NCBI GenBank assembly: GCA_036500765.1
Contig: DASYBM010000016.1
Span: 124,001-188,000 of the forward strand
Source of the DNA: Candidatus Sulfotelmatobacter sp.
GTDB lineage: Bacteria; Acidobacteriota; Terriglobia; Terriglobales; Acidobacteriaceae
Length of the DNA: 64,000 nucleotides
Reading direction: 5' to 3'
Below the pieces are notes generated by a model. It had not been told where the DNA came from. It was given only the letters and a program-made list of their open reading frames with translations, and did no database searches. Shown in pieces: positions 57,660 to 64,000 of this stretch (position 1 is the first letter of the stretch; each line of letters opens with the position of its first letter). The translations under genes were made by a program, and so were the position numbers.

Positions 57660-59069
57660 CTAGCTACTCGATACTTCCTCCTTGCCGGGAACTCCCTCCG
57701 CGGAGGCGCTGCCATATTCCTTCAGTTTGTTATGCAGCGTTTTCAAACTGATGCCGAGGATTTCCGCAGCCCGCGTCTTGTTGTTGCTGGTGGCCTCCAG
57801 CGTTTTCAGGATCAGCATCTTCTCGGCTTCTTCAACGGTGGTGCCCACCCCCAGTCGCACCGCGTCGGGATCGTTTGCGGCAGTGCGCAACGGAGCCTGT
57901 CCAAATCCGGGCGGCAAATGTTTGGTCTCAATCACCCCGGTATCGCAAACGATGACGGCGCGTTCGAGCGTGTTGCGCAACTCCCGTACATTGCCCGGCC
58001 ATGAATAGTTGTTGAACTGGTTCAGAACCGCCTCACTGACCGCTCCAACTTTGCGGGAGTGTTTGGCGCTCATCTCGGCCAGTAAGAGTTGTACCAGGCC
58101 GGCGACGTCCTCTTTGTGCTCGCGCAGCGGCGGCATGTGGATGTTGAACACATTGAGGCGGTAATAAAGATCGCTACGCAACTCGCCCCGTCCGACCGCC
58201 TCGTCGGGAACCTTGTTAGTGGCGGCGAGCACACGCACATCGACTGAGGTTTCGACTTTACTGCCCAGGCGGCGCAGCTTCCGGTCCTCCAGGACGCGCA
58301 GCAGCTTGGCCTGGGTTGCTATGGGCATCTCGCCGATTTCGTCAAGCAGAAGCGTTCCGCCTTCGGCGAGCTCGAAGCAACCCGTGCGACGCTCCAGCGC
58401 GCCCGTGAATGCTCCTTTTTCATGGCCGAAGATTTCGCTTTCCATCAGCGTATCGGGAATGGCGGCGCAGTTGATGGCGACGAAGGGCCGGTCCTTGCGG
58501 GGGCTGAGTTCGTGAATGGTCCGCGCTACCAGTTCTTTTCCCGTTCCGCTTGCGCCCGTGATGAGCACCGAGGCCGTGCTGGGCGCCACCATCTCGATCA
58601 GCCGGAAAATCTCCTGCATCTTGCGGGAGCCGCCATTCAAACGTCCCAGGGATCCTGCGTCGCGCAGACGACGGCGCGTGGCCTCGAGTTCGGCGCGGGT
58701 TCCCAGCAGTGCGGCGGCGTTGCCCAACATGGTCCGCAAGCGATCGGTGTCGATCGGTTTGGTGAGGTAGTCGTAGGCGCCCATGCGCATCGCCTGCACC
58801 GCGCTGTCGATTGTGCCCTGCGCGGTAACCAGGATCACCGCAATGGTGGTGGCCTGTTCCGCGAGATGGCCCAATAACTCGATCCCCCCCATACGCGGCA
58901 TCTTGAGATCCGTAATCACGATCGAAGGGGACCATTGCGTGGCCTTCTCCAGGCCCTCGGAGCCATCGCGGGCCGTTTCCACGCGATATCCCCATGAAGA
59001 CACTATTTCTGCCAGCCCAGACCGCTCGTTCTCTTCATCTTCCACGATCAATATTTTTTCGTGATTCAT
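57660..59069 (-). CDS. NtrC-family sigma-54 response regulator
   Basis: A 469-residue response regulator: receiver (about 1-120) with acidic pair and phosphoacceptor Asp in SIVITDLKMPRMGG, AAA+ domain with Walker A GASGTGKE and GAFTGALERRTG, Walker B GGTLLLDEIGEMP, and a Fis-type HTH (TRAAEILGISLKTLHNKLKE). Start ATG 59069 begins directly at MNHEKILIVEDEENE, which matches a receiver N-terminus; an upstream frame to 59297 is not supported. Known: once phosphorylated it activates sigma-54 promoters. The cognate membrane kinase is 37 bases downstream. Its targets are not visible, but the OmpA-family gene at 59485 is divergent and close. Confidence 0.9.
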   Translation of the reverse strand: MNHEKILIVEDEENERSGLAEIVSSWGYRVETARDGSEGLEKATQWSPSIVITDLKMPRMGGIELLGHLAEQATTIAVILVTAQGTIDSAVQAMRMGAYDYLTKPIDTDRLRTMLGNAAALLGTRAELEATRRRLRDAGSLGRLNGGSRKMQEIFRLIEMVAPSTASVLITGASGTGKELVARTIHELSPRKDRPFVAINCAAIPDTLMESEIFGHEKGAFTGALERRTGCFELAEGGTLLLDEIGEMPIATQAKLLRVLEDRKLRRLGSKVETSVDVRVLAATNKVPDEAVGRGELRSDLYYRLNVFNIHMPPLREHKEDVAGLVQLLLAEMSAKHSRKVGAVSEAVLNQFNNYSWPGNVRELRNTLERAVIVCDTGVIETKHLPPGFGQAPLRTAANDPDAVRLGVGTTVEEAEKMLILKTLEATSNNKTRAAEILGISLKTLHNKLKEYGSASAEGVPGKEEVSSS

Positions 59070-59484
59070 CGGTTGCCGGCCTGGACTACTGGTCTTTCTC
59101 GATATCTGCGGTCGATCACTGTGACCATCCGATCTATCCAATCTCGGGGTTAAACCTTGATTCCATTCGACTCCCGAAATGATGCCCCCCTCAAGGAGGC
59201 GAGTTTCCACGATACTCGGCCAGCTTGCGGTCCGGCAAGGTCTGGATGGAACCCGCTGCGGGTGAGGCCAGCCCTCCCGAATTTCGCTTTGAGACAACCG
59301 ACTACCGTAAGAGCCGCCTCCGTGAAATACACAAAAACAAGTCTACGCTTTTGTTTTACTGGCGCGGTGCTGTAAAATCTCGGGTTCCCGATGCAATAGG
59401 TTTCGTCTACACCCAGGTTTCTAAACCTTTGCTTCCAGGCTTCTGTGCAGCATTCGGGAGTCGATACATCTTGGAGGAATTTTC
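59070..59484. other. Divergent intergenic region between NtrC-like and OmpA genes
   Basis: About 415 bases. I see no hairpin terminator or tandem repeat. A possible sigma-70-like promoter (TTGTTT at 59351, TAAAAT at 59373, 16-base spacing) reads toward the OmpA-family gene. A sigma-54-type (GG-N10-GC) motif was not found convincingly on either strand. Confidence 0.5.
59351..59378 (+). promoter_or_regulatory. Possible sigma-70-type promoter for the OmpA-family gene
   Basis: TTGTTT (59351-59356), a 16-base spacer and TAAAAT (59373-59378). It lies 107 bases upstream of the ATG at 59485. One such match in 400 bases is not rare, so support is modest. Confidence 0.35.
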
Positions 59485-61281
59485 ATGAAAGTCAGCAGCA
59501 TTGAACGTCGGATGCGCCCGTTTCTGACCGGTATCTCAGCCCTGATCGCGATCGTCGCGATTTCTACCCCCGCAGTTGCCCAAAGCGATTCCACTCCCAA
59601 GTGGGACGTGTTCGCGGGCTATCAGTACACAGATCCAGGAGGCACGGTTCCGCTGGGCCCCGATCCCAATAATCCAACGCCATTCAAGCTTCCGGGAATG
59701 GCGAAGGGAATTGGTGGTGCATTCACATACAACTTCGATTCACATTGGGGCCTGGAGACCGATGCCGGCTACAGCCGGGATACGGGCTCGGCCTCATCGG
59801 AGTGGACAATCGGGGCGGGTCCACGCTTCATCTGGCGCACCGAGGACGTCGCATTTTTCCTGCATGGTCTGGCCACATTCAATCGCGTAACCTATAACGC
59901 CGGATTTAATACGAGCAACGGCGTCGGCGCCATAGCAGGCGGCGGCATGGATATTCCTTTCGGGAAAATGTTTTCCTGGCGCGTGTTCGGAGCGGACTAT
60001 GTTTTTGCGGCGCACAACTTTTCCGGTTTCGCCTCCCCGGCATTTCCCAACCTCCGCCATCCTAATTTCGAAGGCGTAAGACTACGCACCGGTGTGGTCC
60101 TCAGTTGGGGCGGCGCAGCGCCTCCAGTTCCAGCGGCCGCCTGCACGGTCCAGCCTGCCGAAGTGATGGTAGGGGAACCCATCAGCGCCACTGTGACCGC
60201 CAGCAACTTCAATCCCAAGCACACGGTTACTTACAGTTGGAGCGGAACTGGTGGCGCCGTGACGGGAAAAGACACTGCCGCCACCATCGACACGAACAAC
60301 GCGACTCCGGGCAGCTACGTGCTTACCGCGCATGTGACCGACCCGAAAGCCAACAAGAACAATGAAGCCAGTTGCACGGCAAACTATACGATCAAGCCCT
60401 TGCCGCCGAAGAATCCTCCTACCATGTCGCTCTCGGCCAGCCCGACGGATTTGGTCCCTGGGGGAAGCGTGAATCTGACGGCTACCTGCACCAGCCCTGA
60501 CGGTGCTCAAGTTTCGGTAGCCAACTGGACATCCAGCGCCGGGAACGTCTCCGGTAGCGGCAACTCGACGACTCTGAGCACTGCCGGACTTCCCGCCGGC
60601 GCGGTGACAGTCACTGCTACTTGCACCGATGCGCGCGGTTTGACGGCACAGGCTTCGACTCAGATCACCTTGGAGAATCCGCCGCCGCCTCCGGTCGACA
60701 AGGCGCTGGAAGCCAGGTTGGCTCTGCACAGTGTTTACTTCCCGACAGCAATGCCGCCGGCGAAGGATCCCAGTGCCGGCCTTCTTCCCTCACAACGCAA
60801 AATCCTCGACGCCTTGGCGGTGGACTACAAGAAATATCTGGAGAACAAGCCGGACACACATCTCGTCCTCGAGGGTCACGCGGATATCCGTGGGACCGCG
60901 GCCTTTAACCAGGCCCTGTCGGAACGCCGCGTGGCTCGCGTAAAGAGCTATCTGGTGGAACAGGGCATTCCCGATGCCGATATCGAAACCAAGGCGTTCG
61001 GCTTCCAGAAAAACCTGACTCTAGAGGAAGTGAAAACTTCTATCGAGAGCCGCTCGGACCTGACAACCGAAGAGCGCAAGCGGGCATTAGCTCGAATTCA
61101 GGTCATCAAGTTGGCCAGCAATCGCCGGGTCGACATTACTCTCAATACCCCAGGCCAGTCGGAAACATCGGTCAAGCAATTTCCATTCAATGCGGCAGAT
61201 GCGTTGAGCTTGATTGGAGGTCGCGAGAGTGAGAAAGCGGCTAAGCCTGCCCCGAAGAAAAAACCGATGAAAAAGCGATAA
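59485..61281 (+). CDS. OmpA-family outer-membrane barrel protein with Ig-like inserts
   Basis: A 598-residue protein in three parts. First, a signal peptide (RPFLTGISALIAIVAISTPA) and an eight-stranded-barrel-like domain (about 35-210: WDVFAGYQYTD, GLETDAGYSRDTG, GVRLRTGVVLSWGG). Second, two Ig-like modules (about 215-305 and 310-395: AEVMVGEPISATVTASNF, SASPTDLVPGGSVNLTATCT). Third, an OmpA C-terminal domain (about 405-560: THLVLEGHADIRGTAAFNQA with LSERRVARVKSYLVEQGI) that binds peptidoglycan. The tail is Lys/Ala/Pro-rich. Known: OmpA-like proteins tether the outer membrane to the cell wall. Start ATG 59485 has TGGAGGA upstream; a terminator follows. Ig-like inserts between barrel and OmpA domain are uncommon. 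Confidence 0.85.
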   Translation: MKVSSIERRMRPFLTGISALIAIVAISTPAVAQSDSTPKWDVFAGYQYTDPGGTVPLGPDPNNPTPFKLPGMAKGIGGAFTYNFDSHWGLETDAGYSRDTGSASSEWTIGAGPRFIWRTEDVAFFLHGLATFNRVTYNAGFNTSNGVGAIAGGGMDIPFGKMFSWRVFGADYVFAAHNFSGFASPAFPNLRHPNFEGVRLRTGVVLSWGGAAPPVPAAACTVQPAEVMVGEPISATVTASNFNPKHTVTYSWSGTGGAVTGKDTAATIDTNNATPGSYVLTAHVTDPKANKNNEASCTANYTIKPLPPKNPPTMSLSASPTDLVPGGSVNLTATCTSPDGAQVSVANWTSSAGNVSGSGNSTTLSTAGLPAGAVTVTATCTDARGLTAQASTQITLENPPPPPVDKALEARLALHSVYFPTAMPPAKDPSAGLLPSQRKILDALAVDYKKYLENKPDTHLVLEGHADIRGTAAFNQALSERRVARVKSYLVEQGIPDADIETKAFGFQKNLTLEEVKTSIESRSDLTTEERKRALARIQVIKLASNRRVDITLNTPGQSETSVKQFPFNAADALSLIGGRESEKAAKPAPKKKPMKKR

Positions 61282-61315
61282 GCGGGTAGCAGAAAAGTAT
61301 TAACGAATCCTGATG

Positions 61316-61347
61316 CGGAGGGCCGAAACTGGCCCTCCGGCTTTTTT
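61316..61347 (+). terminator. Intrinsic terminator after the OmpA-family gene
   Basis: Stem CGGAGGGCC (61316-61324) / GGCCCTCCG (61331-61339), 6-base loop, then GCTTTTTT. It lies 35 bases after the stop. Confidence 0.9.
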
Positions 61348-61503
61348 AGACGCGGTTTCTGACTCGTGAAATGTCCGATCTCCGGCAGCTTTGCCCTATC
61401 TGCCTCGCAGAATCTACACGGCCTACCCGAAAGTGCTATCGCCAAGTTATTGATTTGATGAGAGCGTGAGTGGTATTCGGGTTGCCACTTACTGGTTGAA
61501 GAA

Positions 61504-62298
61504 ATGCGGGCGAGGATGATTCTAATGAGCCGGTTCCGCAGGCACCCAGGTCTGACAATCTGGGCACGCCTGACAGTTTGTCAGCGCCTGGCGATTGGGC
61601 CCACGCTGTTAATGCTCCTGGTGATATTCCCGCTGCTGGTGTCGGGCACGGGTTGTGCCCGACCGGCGGGGGTGCAGGATGCCGGTGCCGCTTCCGCTGA
61701 GCCACATCAGGTTCCCTTTCGTGACGGTGAAGGCACGCCAGATTCCCCTAAAGGCGACGCGTCCGAGACCTCGGACAATAGCCTGGGCGCTGAGACTGGC
61801 CTTCCGTTTCACGATCCACAAAGTCTGCCCGCCGGTACGCTGCTATCTGTTCGCTTGAAATCCCCTATCACGATTCGGACCCCGGGGATTAGCGGAACCT
61901 TCGAGGCGATCGTCGATGCTCCGGTAGCCATCGAAGGAAACAAGCTAGTCCCTCGCGGCGCGACTGTAGTCGGCCGAGTGGAGTCGGCTCGGACCTCCAA
62001 TCTCAACCGCAACCGTGGTTATATGCGATTGGTCCTGGATTCCATCCATTTCGAAGGGGCGAGCCTGCCGATTCAAACCTCCAGCCTATTCGTGCGCGGA
62101 ATTGAGGTTCATCCCGAAGCTCTACGCGAAGGTTTAAACAACGAAACTCCGCCTGGGGATGTCTCGCAAGGCCAGCGTGTTCGGCAAAGCCAGGCCGCCG
62201 GAGCCCGAATTCGCCTCGAAAAAGGCCGTCGGCTCACGTTCCGGCTCACCGAATCGGTGTTTGTGGCCGCCAGCCAACGTTCCAAAGTCGATCGTTAA
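61504..62298 (+). CDS. Membrane-anchored protein, function unknown
   Basis: A 264-residue protein. Seen: an N-terminal basic stretch, a hydrophobic segment (GPTLLMLLVIFPLLVSGTGC; the GTGC end may be a weak lipobox), an acidic/Ser/Pro linker and a soluble domain (about 105-260) with LPAGTLLSVRLKSPITI, GTFEAIVDAPVAIEGNKLVP and RGATVVGRVESARTSN. The pattern LPxGTxLxVRL-xxPIxI followed by RGAxVxGRVxxA is one I associate with exported proteins of Acidobacteriota but cannot name. Start ATG 61504; other in-frame ATGs (61516, 61528) would also fit. Sits between the OmpA-family gene and the kinase at 62503. Role unknown. Confidence 0.6.
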   Translation: MRARMILMSRFRRHPGLTIWARLTVCQRLAIGPTLLMLLVIFPLLVSGTGCARPAGVQDAGAASAEPHQVPFRDGEGTPDSPKGDASETSDNSLGAETGLPFHDPQSLPAGTLLSVRLKSPITIRTPGISGTFEAIVDAPVAIEGNKLVPRGATVVGRVESARTSNLNRNRGYMRLVLDSIHFEGASLPIQTSSLFVRGIEVHPEALREGLNNETPPGDVSQGQRVRQSQAAGARIRLEKGRRLTFRLTESVFVAASQRSKVDR

Positions 62299-62502
62299 GC
62301 CTTTCGGAAAGTTTTCCACAGAAAGATTTCCCGTTTTAGTGACATCTGCCCTTCGCAGGGGGAGACCCACTTCTCTATAGTGGCCTCGAAACGAATTTGG
62401 TCGGAGGCAGAACCCAACCCCAATCCCATTTTGGGAAAACCAAGGTCTCAGGCGAGGGGTTCGAGGGTTCCTCCGGGGTATGATCCCGCGCAAAGTAGAT
62501 AT

Positions 62503-63747
62503 ATGAGTGCTGCCGCTGAAATCCCGTGGACGCCGCCGGACCCGAAAACGGAACTGCTTCCTGTTTTCCAGAATGCTCCTTTCGCGTTAGCCCACTGCCA
62601 GCGCCAGGGCAAAGTCACCGCGCTGAATCCCGCTTTGGCACAGGTTATCGGCGGCGAGATCGGAATGGCCCTTCCGCTGTGCTTCTTAGATCTGATTCAT
62701 CCACAAGACCGGCCCGAGGCCGAACGGCTTTTTGCAGAGCTATTTGGGCGGCAACGTGACACCTTCCAATTGGACTCCCTCACCATGCGTGGAAATAGCC
62801 AGCATGTCCGCTGGACGGTATGGCGAGTGGAGGGAATCTACGGCGATGCGGACTACGCTCTCATAGCGGCAGAACAAGCATTGCGGGGCCACAAGATTGA
62901 GCAGCGGCTTCGCCAGGCCGAGCGCCTGGAAGCGGTCGGTCGATTGGCCGGAGGAGTGGCGCACGACTTCAACAATCTTCTGACAGGGGTGCTGTTGTAT
63001 TGCGACCTGCTGCTGGCCAATCTCGAGCCGCACCACCGGGTCCGGAAATATGCGGAAGAGATTCGAAACGCGGGAATACAGGCCAATGGTCTGGTGCGGC
63101 AGTTGTTGACGGTGTCCCGCCCCCCGACCTCCGAGCCACGCCTCTTGTCGCTGAATGAAATCGCTGAAGGCATGCGCAACTTGCTGGGTCGCCTGATCGG
63201 AGAAAACATCGACTTGAGATTCCAACTCGATCCTGATCTGGGGATGGTCAAGATCGACTCGACCGAAGCGCAGCAGATTCTGCTCAATCTGGTGCTTAAC
63301 GCACGGGACGCTTTGCCCCGCGGGGGACGGATCACGGTCGAGACCGCCAATTGCAAGATGCAGTTGTTGACCGAACCGCCATCGACCGCTCCCAGCTCGG
63401 CCTTGCTTCCCTGCGCACTGTTCGTGGTAGAAGACAACGGCAACGGCATGGATGCCGACACTCGAACCCATCTATTCGAAGCTTTTTTTACCACGAAGGC
63501 GGGGAAAGGAACCGGGCTGGGCCTGGCGACTGTCCACGACATTGTGACCAGGAACGGCGGATTGATCCATGTAGAAAGCGCCCCTGAGCGGGGCACTCGG
63601 GTGAGTGTGCTTCTGCCCCTGATTCCGGAAACAGTGTTGAACTCTCAGAACCGTCTCGATGAAAAGCCTCAAGACGAGCATCACCACGATTTCTTGCCAG
63701 AAACGAGCCCGAAAATATCACCTCCGAGAAATGAAGAAGGGAAATAA
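62503..63747 (+). CDS. PAS sensor histidine kinase (NtrB-like)
   Basis: About 414 residues from ATG 62503; a GTG at 62380 in frame would add 41 residues, and neither has a good ribosome site. Seen: no membrane segment, a PAS domain (about 20-135: VFQNAPFALAHCQRQGKVTA, FLDLIHPQDRPEAERLF), HisKA with GGVAHDFNNLLTGVLLYCDL (phosphoacceptor His) and HATPase (N-box LLNLVLNARDALPRGG, G1 VEDNGNGMD, F FEAFFTTKAGKGTGLGLATV). AHDFNNLL is the hybrid/NtrB-type variant. The next gene is a response regulator 5 bases downstream, so they form a cytoplasmic two-component pair. Signal unknown. Confidence 0.85.
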   Translation: MSAAAEIPWTPPDPKTELLPVFQNAPFALAHCQRQGKVTALNPALAQVIGGEIGMALPLCFLDLIHPQDRPEAERLFAELFGRQRDTFQLDSLTMRGNSQHVRWTVWRVEGIYGDADYALIAAEQALRGHKIEQRLRQAERLEAVGRLAGGVAHDFNNLLTGVLLYCDLLLANLEPHHRVRKYAEEIRNAGIQANGLVRQLLTVSRPPTSEPRLLSLNEIAEGMRNLLGRLIGENIDLRFQLDPDLGMVKIDSTEAQQILLNLVLNARDALPRGGRITVETANCKMQLLTEPPSTAPSSALLPCALFVVEDNGNGMDADTRTHLFEAFFTTKAGKGTGLGLATVHDIVTRNGGLIHVESAPERGTRVSVLLPLIPETVLNSQNRLDEKPQDEHHHDFLPETSPKISPPRNEEGK

Positions 63748-63752
63748 ACACC

Positions 63753-64000
63753 ATGACGTCAGCAGGTCTAAGTCCCATGATTGCCACACCGCAGTTTGAA
63801 GCCGCAAATTTTCTCAATCTCCTGATCGTGGATGACGAACGCTCGATCCGGGAGGCCTGCCGCGAAGTAGCGCAGTCGCTGGGCTATACGGCGTATGTGG
63901 CCGACTCCGCCGAACATGCCTATCGCTATCTTGAAACGCAGGCTTTTGACGCCGTCCTGCTCGACCTGCGGCTCCCCGGCGCCGGCGGCCTGGAGGCGCT
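63753..64000 (+). CDS. Response regulator, partial (runs off right edge)
   Basis: At least 82 residues of a receiver domain, open to the end. Seen: LLIVDDERSIREACREVAQS (acidic pair), then FDAVLLDLRLPGAGGLEA (phosphoacceptor Asp in LLDLRLPG). Start ATG 63753 has AAGGGA about 12 bases upstream and lies 5 bases after the kinase stop, so the pair is coupled. The output domain is outside the window; the kinase type (NtrB-like) suggests a sigma-54 regulator but that cannot be checked here. Confidence 0.85.
   Translation, partial: MTSAGLSPMIATPQFEAANFLNLLIVDDERSIREACREVAQSLGYTAYVADSAEHAYRYLETQAFDAVLLDLRLPGAGGLEA

Overview
The window comes from a GC-rich (roughly 60 % G+C by eye) Gram-negative chromosome, most likely a soil member of the Acidobacteriota (class Terriglobia). 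This placement is inferred from content, not from a marker search: a futalosine-pathway menaquinone gene (mqnC), two GloVer tandem-repeat secreted proteins, a type IV pilus operon with AMIN domains on both PilP and PilQ, many exported proteins with OMP/lactonase/YSC84/DUF4440-type folds, and several families of dispersed intergenic palindromes that are common in these genomes. No rRNA, tRNA, CRISPR array, insertion sequence or prophage was recognised. Most of the window looks chromosomal rather than like a mobile island.

Layout. 1-3 kb: the N-terminal part of a histidine kinase running off the left edge, a PilZ protein and a receiver-less sigma-54 activator. 3-8.3 kb: mqnC, then a GIY-YIG nuclease gene wedged between REP-like repeats, a DUF4440 protein, a zinc-ribbon peptide, DoxX, two paralogous outer-membrane barrels and a small helical exported protein. 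8.5-15.8 kb: mostly minus-strand metabolic and envelope genes (DedA, alpha/beta hydrolase, argD, a BPL_N-type lipoprotein, an LpxL-type acyltransferase, YSC84), with one lactonase-like propeller. 16-28 kb: exported proteins of uncertain role (GloVer, carboxypeptidase-regulatory-like, hydrolases, a His/Thr- and Tyr/Gly-rich surface protein), a LuxR regulator whose receiver has lost its phosphorylation site, and a frameshifted second GloVer gene.

28.7-34.8 kb is the best-defined unit: an excisionase-type HTH gene followed by pilM-pilN-pilO-pilP-pilQ, ending in an intrinsic terminator. It encodes the alignment subcomplex and outer-membrane secretin of a type IV pilus. 35-41.7 kb: an M61-like peptidase, an Xaa-Pro peptidase, accB, accC (separated by a terminator and an inverted repeat), an unrecognised gene of different composition, a DUF1579-like protein and thiE, which carries an in-frame palindromic element. 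42-49 kb: two APC amino-acid permeases, the bifunctional NAD(P)HX repair enzyme, an exported Gfo/Idh/MocA oxidoreductase, a second PilZ protein and tsaE. 49-55.6 kb: an S9 peptidase, fabI, an MFS transporter, a TPR-like exported protein and a Pro/Thr-rich exported protein, punctuated by CCACGGAGG-type hairpin repeats. 55.7-64 kb: an NtrC-type regulator with its membrane kinase, an OmpA-family barrel protein, a membrane-anchored protein, and a second NtrB/NtrC-like pair running off the right edge.

The most interesting signals are mobile-repeat effects on genes rather than a new gene cluster: a palindrome read in frame inside thiE, a GIY-YIG gene whose C-terminus is encoded by a repeat that also flanks it, a hydrolase whose stop lies in a repeat, and repeats abutting start codons. 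No convincing new multi-gene system was found.
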